DNA from: Acephala macrosclerotiorum
Taxonomy: Eukaryota > Ascomycota > Leotiomycetes > Helotiales > Mollisiaceae
Assembly: GCA_014904845.1 (NCBI GenBank)
Contig: MU119219.1
Coordinates: 186,001-250,000 of the forward strand
Direction of reading: 5' to 3'
Length of the DNA: 64,000 nucleotides
Shown: positions 11,881-22,000 of the stretch, in pieces
How the letters are laid out: each line of letters opens with the position of its first letter
Numbering within the stretch: position 1 is the stretch's first letter
Position numbers and translations under genes: made by a program
Notes under the pieces: generated by a model
Told to the model about the DNA's origin: nothing
The model's input: only the letters and a program-made list of their open reading frames with translations
The model's database searches: none

Positions 11881-12948
11881 GCCGTTGACATCTTGCATCT
11901 TCAGAAACAGCACGGGCAGCGGACAGCCAGAACTCGAGAACTATGGCGTTGATCAACAGGCAGCCTATGTCCGGGACTCGGTGGCGTCAACTGCGCCGAG
12001 CCAGAAACAACGACGTCGTTAATCGAGATGGCGCCTTTGAGTCGTGAAGGAAGTAGTCAGCTTCGGGTTGAAAACACATCTTTTGCGTTCGGACTTGATT
12101 CTAGAGCATTGGAACCTGAAGACGCGTGCAAGTAATGGAGCCCAACTTATCAACACATTTTACCTCCATACCTAGGTCATGTTCTTTCTAGCACAATACC
12201 CCGCGTTTCTCATTCGTTCATATGGAATTTGGTACCTCCAAGGGGTATTTTAGCCAAGCGAGACCCCCTTTCCCGTTTTCCCCGACGGCACTCACCTCCG
12301 CGACGGAAGTTCTTAATCGCAACAAGTGTTGCTCTTAGATTAGGGGTACTCCAAACAAGGTATGTCCAACCAAGGACATCTCTTAAAATGGCTCATAATA
12401 TGCAGGAGTTCCTGGCGCCAAGTGCCGCCCTCGAACAAGAATACTACTTCGTGATAGTTGTGGCAGGACGATAATTACGCAGCATACTTTCCTCCAATAC
12501 TGTGCCGCATTTTTGGAGCATTTCCATACTCGCTCTCGGTTCTCGGTAGACTTTGCCGTGAAATTTTGGACTGAAGGGTGGCCATGTGGCATGAAATAGA
12601 GTGCAGATATATTGCCGGACCATAGTTTCTCGTCAGTCTACTCCTTTTGCAACCTTCGGAACGTCTTCACCGACAACATGACTTCTCTTGTGCTCAGCTT
12701 GAATTCATTGGTGTCGAGTCGCCAATTTTATTGGTGCGTTCTCGAAGACGAGATGAATCGGACGAAAGTGTGGAGTGTGGGAGCCATCGATGCGGCTGCT
12801 CTCCCGAAGAACTGGTCTTGGCTAGGATTCTAGATTGCTTGGTCTCGCCATTACTTTATCTTCATGTCATTCCCTGTTCATTTCGTCTGTTGCTCTTCTT
12901 CCATATTCACTCCATTTCAACCGTTCGTGTTCAGTCTCTGCATTCGTC
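11881..12948. other. Intergenic region upstream of the LPMO gene
   Basis: No ORF with recognisable protein character. The last 300 bp are pyrimidine-rich (repeated CTTCC, CTCC and TTCA), as in many fungal 5' leaders, and probably hold the LPMO promoter and transcription start. Confidence 0.45.
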
Positions 12949-14670
12949 ATGAAGCACCCCACGATTCTCGCTCTAGCGAGCCTCCTTTCTGGTGCATCAG
13001 CGCACACGATCTTTACCCAGCTTGAGTCGGGCGGTACATTAAATCGTATGCTTCTCTGTTTCTCAGCCCAGGTAAAAAAGTTGTGCTGATGTTAGTAAAG
13101 CTGTTGGATATGGGATTCGAGATCCTACTTATGATGGGGTATGTAAACTACTGAGCATCGCTACGATCTTTGACCACGAAGCACTGACAAAAGTAAAGCC
13201 TATCACAGACGTAACAACCAACGATCTCGCTTGCAATGGAGGCCCAAACCCAACTACAGCTTCACCATATGTGATCAATGTCACGGCAGGAGATACTGTG
13301 CAGGCTACCTGGAGACATACATTGACGAGTACTGCTGCAAATGACGCTGTTTATGTCATTGACCCCAGTCACTTGGGTCCGGTCATGGCGTACATGAAGA
13401 AGGTGACGAATGCTACGACTGATGTTGGGTATGGCGGTGGCTGGTTCAAGATCTCTCAGGCCGGACTGAATGTTGCAAGCAGGTTCTCCAAACCATCATT
13501 GTGGAGAATGAGACTGACGATTCCCCAACAGCTCAAGATTGGGCAACTACAGACTTGGTCAGACCTTTCTCTCTCTAAATGTCAGGTTAAATAGGTGCTG
13601 ATTGAAACAGATCGCCAATGCTGGCGTTCAAAACATCCAAATCCCTTCTTGCATTGAGAATGGACAATACCTCCTCCGCGCAGAACTAATCGCTCTCCAC
13701 GCTGCTTCATCATACCCCGGAGCTCAGCTTTACGTAAGATCTTGCATCTTCCTATACCCTCGCTTAAAATATCAACTAACAAACACCAGATGGAATGCGC
13801 ACAAATCAACGTCTCAGGTGGGACCGGCACAGGCACACCCTCAACCGTCTCCCTCCCCAGCGCCTACTCGGGCACCGACCCAGGAATCTTAATCAACATC
13901 TACCAAACCCTCACGACGTACCAAATTCCCGGCCCTACACCCTTCGTCTGTGGCGCTAGTCAAGCCTCCTCTTCGGCAACTTCAAGTTCAGTCGAGGCGA
14001 GTTCGACTGCAACAACGTTTGCGACGAGCACAAAGACGAGTTCGACTTCGACTGCTGCGAGTACGACAGGGGCGGTAGCACCGTTGTATGGGCAGTGTGG
14101 TGGGACGGGGTGGACTGGTGCGACGACTTGTGCGAGTGGTACAGTAACGCGTCAAGAGTCTGAGCCACTTAAGCGAAACGCGCCCAAAACGCGTGAATCG
14201 CGACTTAATTACTTTCAAAAAAAAACTATATTCTAGCTTATAAAATCTTATATCTTTTTAGTATAAGATACTTTCGAATACAGAAAATCATTTTGTCTCT
14301 TCGAATTTTATTTTATAATAAATGTTCTCGAATAATAATTGTTTTAAAATGCTAAAGTGCGAGTTACTAGATTTTACACGTTAAATCGGCCGTTTTTCGG
14401 TTATTTTAGACACTTCTTATTCGATCGCTCGACATGCGAGCACTATGCTCACACTCTAAAAACCTAATTAGAGATGAGAAACAACTCTTTAAAGCCTATT
14501 TAATAATGTAATTATTATGTCTACACATGTTGTGGTTCTAAAGATATTAGTCTTAGAAAAAGAGGCAAAATGGCTATTTTTGGTGGGGTTTTCGCTTATG
14601 GCTCAGACTCTTGACGTGGCACTGTACTTGCAAGGTTAGTAGTGTTTATTATAGCCAGTGCTTGCCATGA
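12949..14670 (+). CDS. AA9 lytic polysaccharide monooxygenase, CBM1 tail interrupted by an inserted element
   Basis: Secreted copper enzyme that oxidatively cleaves cellulose. Exons: 12949-13045, 13101-13138, 13199-13478, 13532-13557, 13611-13733 and 13790 onward. Signal peptide 1-18 ends in ASA, leaving His19 as the mature N-terminus, the first copper ligand. His85 (WRHTLTS) is the second. The AA9 motif H-x8-Q-x-Y is present (His177, Gln186, Tyr188), and Cys57/Cys161 are the usual disulfide pair. The fourth exon joins in frame only if the donor at 13479 is GC rather than GT. After a Ser/Thr linker comes a CBM1 start ([20 protein letters not shown]) that is cut by a 483-bp insert at 14142. 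The missing CBM1 end (Cys-Lys...YYSQCLP, stop at 14668-14670) lies straight after the insert. As the DNA stands, translation enters the insert and stops at 14234-14236 (336 aa), leaving the catalytic domain intact. Confidence 0.9.
14142..14624. mobile_element. Non-autonomous TA-flanked inverted-repeat element (MITE-like, Tc1/mariner type)
   Basis: A 483-bp AT-rich insert with terminal inverted repeats of about 37 bp. The left end starts CAGTAACGCGTCAAGAGTCT and the right end, read in reverse complement, starts CAGTGCCACGTCAAGAGTCT; both continue with GAGCCA and AAGCGAAA with small differences. A TA dinucleotide flanks each side (14140-14141 and 14625-14626), the target-site duplication of Tc1/mariner/Fot1-type transposons. 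There is no transposase ORF, so it must move in trans if at all. It sits inside the LPMO CBM1 coding sequence, and removing it with one TA leaves an open CBM1 reading frame. Confidence 0.9.
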
Positions 14671-15150
14671 GGCAATGGAGATGTTAAGAGTTCACGGGGT
14701 GCGGAGGGATCGTGGAGGGCTTCCTTGATGAAAAGAGAAGGTTGAGGGATTGATGAGGTTTCTTATCGTAAGTGAGATTCTTTCTTATATATAGCTGTCA
14801 TTTGTTGTTGTACATACATTGTCCTTCGAACTTGTTGTGTCATGTGTGATAAACGTTGTATTTGAATTGTCCTGCTTTAGCCACGGGCGCGCCACCTAGT
14901 GCCACTGATCCCCCATTCTCCACAAATCATCAAGTTCGCCACAGACAAACCCTCCACTTTCATCAATTTTCAATACAATTCCAATCTCCTTTCTTAAACT
15001 TAATTCAGGGCCGAAGTCCACCGCCAGACAAGGCTCTATCGTATCCAAGAGCGAATCAGAGCTCGGCATGTTTCCAAGTGACCTCTTCTTGGACCGCACG
15101 AACTGTGTCTCAATTTCGTATACACAGCAGCAGGAGGATGGGCAGGAAGA
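14671..15150. other. Spacer between LPMO and lectin-like remnant
   Basis: Contains the LPMO 3' region and possibly an unrecognisable 5' part of the lectin-like remnant. Overlapping ORFs on both strands have no clear protein character. Confidence 0.35.
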
Positions 15151-15844
15151 GTGCTATCAGGACAAAACTGCATCGCACGATCAGATCCCTGCCCTTCAGC
15201 ATTATATAACCAATGCACGACATGTGCAAATATTGTGATGATAGTCTACCAAGACCTAGCTGGAACTGTCCAATTCAACAATCGAACATCAAAGACGATC
15301 TGGGTCCAAACGCAACCAGATTTCACCACTTTGAATGGTACCGGACTTGCATTGCAAGGTCCGCAAGTTTGGGGACCGACTGTAAGCCAGATCGATCTTT
15401 ATCATCAGAAGAATGATTATGTCATGGCCATGACGACTTGGGTTGAAGCTTCTCTGAACGGTGGAGGCAAGCCTACGAAGTCAACCCCCGACTCGAAATA
15501 ATGCTAACGAGTCTGAAGTTGCGGGATGGCTCCCAGTCACTCAAAAATACTATGAAGCCGTTCCTGGAACTCCCGTTGCAGCAGTATCCTTAAATGACTA
15601 TACCTACATAGATCCCGGGCCACGAGTGGAATGGATGCAAGTCCTATCGCTTGCCAGCACGAGAATAGTAGTCGAGATGTGGAATAGGACGGCGGATAGT
15701 TGGGTCTTTCATGACAAATCCGTGTCCGCGATGTTGAATTCGACAGGACCAGCTGCTGTGACTTCGCAGGGGTTCGGGTTCGTGGTGATGAGAGAGAGTG
15801 GGAAGAATGATACGATTGACTGGTGGGTGGTGGGTAGGTACTAG
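15151..15844 (+). pseudogene. Remnant of a secreted fungal lectin-like protein
   Basis: Two overlapping open frames (to 15501 and from 15461) read as one protein interrupted by a frameshift near 15480-15500. The first holds a Cys-containing segment followed by VYQDLAGTVQFNNRTS...WVQTQ...GTGLALQGP and IDLYHQK. The second holds VAGWLPVTQKYYEAVPGTPVAAVS and ends WWVVGRY. The pattern (aromatic-rich strands, NRT glycosylation sites, GTGLALQ, LYHQK) resembles fungal secreted fucose-lectin-like families, but this is a weak similarity from memory. No signal peptide or start could be placed; sequence upstream of 15151 gives no convincing exon. I read it as a decayed gene; an unrecognised short intron is the alternative. 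Confidence 0.38.
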
Positions 15845-16101
15845 GACTTTGTAGAGTTAATAGAGTAATCGAATATAATGTAAATGGTATTGTTTGCCAA
15901 GGTCCCGTGAGTCGAGGGTTGTTCAGGGGGTGCTGTTGCCTATCCCGCCCAGACCCAATGCGGGGTTAGTGCCTCGCTTATGGAGGGGCTGCCTGTAACG
16001 CTTCCCTCATCCCCAATCTTTCTCGACCTCTCTGTTTAGCTTCGCGCTTCTCAGTGCAATTTATTTCAACTTTGGTCTCTGACCTGTTATACAAACTCAT
16101 T

Positions 16102-17789
16102 ATGACGGCCACTTGGATAGATGCGGGGTCCGAGCATCACTTTGCTCAACACTCTCTTCCCAAGCTCGTCAGCGCATACCTCGAGCCCGTCGATCCCCGC
16201 GAAGCCACCACCAAAACCCTCCGTCTCGTGGACCTCTTACTCCTCTCAAACCACGTCGCCAAAGCAAACGAACTCATCCAAGCCTTATACAAATATGGCG
16301 AGAACATTGCCCCTGCGGATCCTCACCACAGTAATCCCCCACTCAAATACACGTCTTTCTCACTCGAGAATTTCTGGTTAGCGCATGGAGATACATATTC
16401 TCGTCCTGAGAATGCACCAGTTTTTACGCGCTGCAGTCACAGATGCAAATCTGCGGAGGAGAATCTCGCGTACGAACAATGGGGAAAGTTCCGCGAAGCC
16501 AATCGCACTGGGTGGATGCTTGAGCATTGCAAATTGCCTGAGCCAGAAGATCCTCATGTATGGAAGGAAAGTGACGATCCAAGGATGCTAGCAATGTGCT
16601 GCAGACTTCTCTGTAAGAACAAGACGCAAGGCAAATATGTGTCTCAAAAACGGATGAAAGAAGCCCTTGAAGCTGCGAAGAAACTGTACGCGCAGCGTCA
16701 AGTTTGTGTCTCGGAGTGGGATTATAAGCAAGCGCGAACGAGAGGGGAGAAAAGACATTCAGACCTATTGTACAGGAGGCTGGTCGTGGAGCTTGCGATT
16801 CGGGTTGGGGAGTTGGAGACTGCGGCCGAGATGTTGAGTTTGGGGTTGAGGGTTGATGGGTTTAATCATGGGTCGGATCTGTATCATTATTTAATGCTTC
16901 CGGGGATTTATGATGTTTTGCCATTGTTGGCCAGACGTGGGAAGGAGGGGAGTCCTTTCTTTATTGATGAGAAAGATGTAGATATAATTGTGAGGAAGAT
17001 AGTGGAGACTTTGGAGTTGCGTGTAACCAAGGGACGACAGTGGTCGTTGGCACCTGAGAAAGTTGGCTGGAAGGAATTGCTAGACAGACTTGCGAAAGGT
17101 GCATGGAAAGTGAATCGAAAAGAGTACAAACAGATGGGTGTCACCTGCTGGGAAGACATTTTGTACGACCCCGCGGATGAGGATGAGATCAAGGCTGCTG
17201 AAGAGAAGCATGGTGAACTCCCAAAAGACTTCAAAGATATGATGCGCGTTGCAGCTGGGTAAGTGGTCATTTCCTCGTTTAAAAAGTTCTTCTCTGACCA
17301 AATGCCAGCTTCAAAGGAGGGTATCACCTCTTCGGCGGTGGCATATGCGGCGTTCCTCTTGTGGACGGTGAGCCCGAAGACGACTTCGAGCACTTTATAT
17401 CCGACTTCGGCCACTTAGGTTTCAGACAGGATAATGTGACGGGCAAGGTCATACAAATTCAAGCAGGCGCGGATGAATGTGACTGCTTCCGTCACTACAT
17501 CATTCCTCCCGCCGTGTGGAAAGCTAACATAGTTGGGAGAGAAGTTCAAGAAGGGGATTACCAGTACTTTAATTGGGCCCCTTGGAGATGTTCCATCAGC
17601 TCGTGGGACTCTGTCAGAGATTTCGTTGCGAGTTGTGTCGAGGAGGTCGAAGAAATGATCGAAAAGGGTCTGAAGGTAGACCATGGGAATGACTCTGATC
17701 AAGATCCCGATTCTGGCGATGAAGAAGATGCTACAGTTGAAGACGAAGAGCAGAGCAGTGATGAATGGGTTCATGTCGAGAAGGAATAG
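16102..17789 (+). CDS. SMI1/KNR4-type domain protein
   Basis: Exons 16102-17258 and 17309-17789 (50-bp intron, GTAAGT donor, CTGACC branch) give 545 aa. The ATG at 16102 (MTATW) is preferred; an in-frame ATG at 16054 would add 16 residues. The first two thirds is an alpha-helical region without a domain I can name. From about residue 360 come CWEDILYDPADEDEIKAAEE, LPKDFKDMMRVAAGF and GGGICGVPL, matching the SMI1/KNR4 (SUKH) fold. The C-terminus is strongly acidic (DSDQDPDSGDEED), as in yeast Knr4, which links cell-wall synthesis to Slt2/calcineurin signalling. The overall layout differs from Knr4, so the function is only suggested. Confidence 0.75.
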
Positions 17790-18458
17790 TGTTGGGCAAT
17801 TCAATATATGTGAGCCACTTTCGATATCCAGGAGATGTTGCTGCTTCTAGTGCGAGTTGCTTTCCCGGCCCTTCCGACATGAAATAAACCAAAGATTGCA
17901 AGCAAAAGCCGAACACATAAACCCGAGTGCACCCACACGTGCTCAGTTATATTTCAAGACACAACCACAGATCGTCCCAATGACGCGCAGACTCGCCCCG
18001 CCGACCCCTCCTTCTACAAATCACAGCCTCGAAAATCACCGACACGTGCCTCTCTCTCCTTTCTTCCATTCCTTCATTACTGCTACCTTCCAAATTCGAC
18101 CACCTTCTCCTGCAACGAAGGACAGCGGAACTCAAAAGGAATCTGCAAAGAAAGCTTCTAGAAGTCGTAGTGCGACATGTCCTCGGCTTCAGGGATGTTA
18201 CTGACCTGAGGTTTCGCCTCGAATAAGCTTATTGCACTCCCGCAACGCTGTTAGTTGGCTATTTCAGCAGTCGGGGCGCTAACTTGAGGGTTTTCAGGGT
18301 ATGTTGTGCAAAGGATGACGATCACTGCTGATCTTCGCTGCTTGGATTCATCATTGGATGTACTTTCGGACTCGATGAAAGGTATTTCGAAGTATAAGTA
18401 GCATCAATGTCCATGATGCAGCATATGTTCCATAGCTAGAGACTTTATTGTAACTTCG
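17790..18458. other. Intergenic region
   Basis: No supportable gene. An open frame at 17857-18204 is Pro/Ser/Arg-rich with no domain and overlaps an antisense frame. Confidence 0.45.
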
Positions 18459-19104
18459 ATGGCAATCTTCTCCCTAGGAATGCTTTTCAAGCAGCTCTTT
18501 ATACCTCTTTTTGTAGCCACTGTCTCGGCCCAGAGTACAGTATATCTCATTCGCCATGGCGAGAAACCTGCGGATGGAAGTAATGGCCTTACTGCACAAG
18601 GACAGCAACGGGCTCAGTGCCTTCGTATCGTATTTGGAGCTTCATCTTCATACGGCATTGGATATATTATTGCTGAACAGCCGAAAGCTAGTTAGTCACC
18701 CCCTTCCTCATCAAACAATGTAAACTGATTGAAATGCATAGGTGGAGCAAGAACACGACCTCTCATGACAGTACAACCCCTCGCCAACGACCTAGATCTC
18801 ACAGCCGACACATCCTGTGATCGCGATGATTAGAATTGTGTCGCTGATTTGGTTGATGGCTTTGGAGGAAGTGGAAATATCTTGATCTGTTGGAACATGA
18901 TAATTTGAGCGATATTATGAAGGCACTTGGGGATAAGAACCTGCCCGATTATCCTAATGATTCTTGAGTACCCGCGAGGAGAAGGAAAATAATGAGATGA
19001 AGCTGACGAAATGAAGGTTCAAAATCATCTGGACTGATCCTTCGCCGTATAATACGATCGCGACTATGACTTCGGAGGACTGTCCGGGACTTGATAGTAG
19101 CTGA
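18459..19104 (+). pseudogene. Secreted histidine-phosphatase (phosphoglycerate-mutase-like) pseudogene
   Basis: Starts with a signal-peptide-like stretch ending VSAQ, then VYLIRHGEKP, the RHG catalytic motif of the histidine phosphatase superfamily. A canonical intron (donor GTTAGT near 18692, acceptor before 18742) joins to SGARTRPLMTVQPLANDLDL. Then an in-frame TAG near 18831 follows DRDD; a 1-nt deletion near 18894 must be crossed to keep GNILICW..HDNLSDI in frame; and a TGA follows PNDS near 18967. The last block (IIWTDPSPYNTIATMTSEDC) is read to the stop at 19102-19104. Family members are short secreted phosphatases. Three independent lesions make this a pseudogene. Confidence 0.72.
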
Positions 19105-19312
19105 TTGGCGAAGGCGTGGCTTCCTTGAAAACACTAGAGGGTTGCTCATAGAAAGATTTGGATAGAAAAACAAAATATGAGATGTCGCACTTGCCATTTT
19201 CAAAGCATCGCCGCCATTGCTTTTGACATTGTGCATTAATTCATCGTCGCATGCAAATCTGACGTATATACAACCTGTCCCATGCCCCGCACCTGCTACC
19301 CTCTCCTCACTA

Positions 19313-20357
19313 TCAAGGCAAACTCTCAAACACATCCTCATCCCTCGGTGCCTTCAAATAATCATCCGGCACCTCCTCTGGAGCCTGATGCTCAAAAGCC
19401 CACTGCCTCACCGCATCGAAATCTCGACATTTATGTCTGGTATCGAAATCTGGGTATGCAGATGGAGAGTCTCTGTTCCACCATACTTGGCCTAGGACGC
19501 CGATGTCGACTTGACACATTAGTTGTTGGCGTATTATATCTAGGCAATGTGCTTCGCTTCTGTCAACGTTTTCATCTCAAAGATGGAGAGAGTGATGAGG
19601 TAGCCAAGGAAGGAAGAAGGGGGGAAGAACAAGGGAGACTCACTAACATGAAACCTCAAAATATCATCAGAATTGATGAACGCGCCTTCCTTTCGCTCTT
19701 TATAATAGTCGAAATTGAAGTACAGTGATTGTCGTAACAGGTTCAAACAATGCAAATGGTGGAGTCCTTCGACATTCGCGGGGTAGCCACCACCGTATTT
19801 GTCTGCGATTTGGACTTGAGATTCGAGGAGACCGGATTTGGCTGCTAGGTGGGAGGGCACGATTGCTGCTCGATCTGCGATGTGTTAGAAATTGGAGGTG
19901 GAGGAGAGGAGGAGGAACGTACAGTCTACGCCAAGGGCTTGCCATGCTTCGTCGACGGCGGGAGATGCAGGCTGGCGGTAAATGTTCTCGTGGAGTAGGG
20001 TACCATTGAAGCGGACTGTTGAGTGTGTGATTTCGATGTCTTCGAGGAGGGGTGCTGAGAAGGAGATCAGAACTGAAATGCGATGGCAGATGTTGTGGAG
20101 TTCTTACAATAATTTGAGATGTGGTCGATGCCCAGTCTGTCGGTATTGATGAACCAAGTTCCGCCGAATTTTGCTCCTAACAGGGTAGCAACGGGAATCA
20201 GAAATAGAAGTAAGAGCGAGATCAACGGCTGAGAGAGGCTACGGACTGGTGGAGGTCGAGCATCATCTCCCGAGTCTCGTTGCTCTTTAATAAAACTCTC
20301 TGATTCCTCGTCTGTTGGGAGTCGCTTGAAGTCTGGTCCTTTCTTGAAGGAGAACAT
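19313..20357 (-). CDS. UstYa-family (DUF3328) oxidase-like protein
   Basis: Four exons on the minus strand: 20357-20108, 20054-19923, 19874-19644 and 19551-19313 (852 nt, 283 aa, all phases agree). Residues about 42-62 are a single transmembrane helix (LISLLLLFLIPVATLLGA) after a short cytosolic N-terminus. The luminal part carries the family hallmark HxxHC twice: HHLHC in GLHHLHCLNLLRQ and HVTHC in HVTHCLDIIRQ, the latter formed by the last splice (GTGAGT donor). UstYa-type proteins act in fungal RiPP and other secondary-metabolite clusters, where UstYa/UstYb help form ether or C-C rings on Tyr-containing core peptides. Its 5' end faces a gene for a secreted Tyr/Gly repeat precursor 1.05 kb away. 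No P450, tyrosinase or methyltransferase lies beside it. Confidence 0.88.
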
Positions 20358-21410
20358 TGTGCAGCTAGAAGAGCGACAGACTCAAAGAAACAGTATATGA
20401 TCCTCAAGAAGACTCAGTATTGAGGTTCAGAACCGCAGGTGCGATGCACATCTCTAGCTTCTAGTTCCCTATACCACGTGCGTTCGCCATTGACAGTCCA
20501 CCCGGCGATGGCTTCAGCTGAACAATCCCACCATTTTTGATCACGAAGATCTCGCCACTCATGCTTTGAACCCCGCACACATCAATATCGACAAGCAAAA
20601 AGCATGCACTCGACGATCGAATAACCGCTTGCTGTGGCTTGAAAATTGGACCCAGACCGCTCGGTAAAAGCGCCACACGATTATCTGATGGCATGGAACC
20701 TAGGGAATCTTCAGCCCTAGGCTTGGCACGTGCGAGTTGGCGGAGATGTCGACTTTTGGCTTGACTATCTCGTAAAATTATTCTATGAGTGTGGACTAAT
20801 ACGGCTCGCAGAAGGTTACGTACGTCTTGGGTGCGGATCACGAATAACGAGGGGTCACCGCCCAGCTAGAAACATTGCCAATGATGTGGGGACAAGTCAG
20901 CCTCATAACGCCACAGCTTTCTTAGAAGTTAGAGTTTCCAGTGTTTCTCCACTTGACATTGAGGGTTTCGAGCTTTGAATGTACACACAACCTGGCTGAG
21001 CCAAACGTTGACCCCCGTGTTGGTGCGCGCATCGTGACTCCGAGTACTTGCAGGTCATGAACAAAGGAAACATGATCAGAGGTGGCCTCTTGTTTGGATA
21101 ATGAAGAAATCATTGGCTCTTGGCGAATACTCAGTCTCTTGGATCAATAACAGCAACCCCTCTCTTGGACTTTGCGGCACCCAACTTGGGCGCCATCACC
21201 AGGTCCCACACTTAATTGCGACATGGTCCTGTAATGGGGCTGAGCTGGACCTGACCAGCAAGCCAGGATGAAGCCGGCGGGTGGGGAGGGGTACTTCTCC
21301 TCACATCGTATTTGACTGCTGTGACATCCAACGTCCTTTTCTCCATCCGTTCTCCAAGTACCTCTAGACAGGAACCCAATTCGAAAATCAAATTGCAACA
21401 ATTAAGCAAA
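20358..21410. promoter_or_regulatory. Shared divergent intergenic region of UstYa-like gene and repeat precursor
   Basis: 1.05 kb between two opposite ATGs. It should contain both promoters. A 126-codon minus-strand open frame (20461-20841) has no recognisable features and is probably chance. No specific operator was recognised by eye. Confidence 0.4.
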
Positions 21411-21799
21411 ATGAAGCTCGCAAATATCCTCCCTTTGGTTCTCCTCCCTGCTGCAGCACTTGCTGCCCCCCTCCCTCTCGAAGACCGCGAGGCTTCCCCT
21501 GGTTACGCCTCGTATGGTAGCTACCCACCGCCAGCTGGAGGGTACGGAAAGTATTCGGCCTATGGAAAGTATGCGAGCTATGGCTCCTACAAAGAGAAGC
21601 GTGATGAGAAGCGCGATGCTGCCGGATATGGCACTTATAGCAGTAAGGAATAGAGAATTCTGAATCCTCGATGATAAAGATACTGACAGATTCAGATTAT
21701 GGAAGCTACACACCGCCCGCTGGAGGATATGGCAAGTACGCCAGTTATGGAACATACAAGAGAGCCATTGTGGACTTCGTAAAAGGGATGTGGAACTAG
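21411..21799 (+). CDS. Small secreted Tyr/Gly-rich repeat protein with Kex2 sites (candidate RiPP/KEP precursor)
   Basis: Exons 21411-21642 and 21696-21799 (53-bp intron, GTAAGG donor, CTGAC branch, CAG acceptor) encode 111 aa. Residues 1-19 are a signal peptide (LPLVLLPAAALAA). Two copies of a 14-residue unit, YGSY(P/T)PPAGGYGKY, are encoded at 21513-21554 and 21698-21739, each followed by an (A)SYG(S/T)YK tail. Dibasic KR sites follow at 21597-21602, 21609-21614 and 21758-21763, splitting the chain into two Tyr-rich peptides and a short C-terminal piece (AIVDFVKGMWN). This is the layout of Kex2-processed repeat proteins, the class that includes dikaritin precursors such as UstA. There is no Cys. 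Other readings: a mating or self-signalling peptide, a surface-active repellent-like peptide, or an effector. Confidence 0.85.
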
Positions 21800-22000
21800 C
21801 TGTGTGTTTAGTGTGTACTGAAAGGACAAGAGGATGAGTTTTCACGCACTTGCGCTTGTTGCAATCAAGAACGGAAGGAGGGTTTAGGAGGCGCTTGCCA
21901 ATTCGAGCAGACAGCAATCAACGAAACACTATGTCGTAACTGACTCTGTTTTTGCGCCCTTTTCCCTGGGGATCCTTGGCTGAATTGATTCTTACCATTT

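Noticed and set aside
17857..18204. Pro/Ser/Arg-rich plus-strand ORF
   Set aside because: Low-complexity, no start context or domain, with an antisense frame of equal quality.
20461..20841. 126-codon minus-strand ORF between the UstYa-like gene and the precursor
   Set aside because: No domain, no splice context, mixed composition; it sits in the promoter region and overlaps a plus-strand frame.
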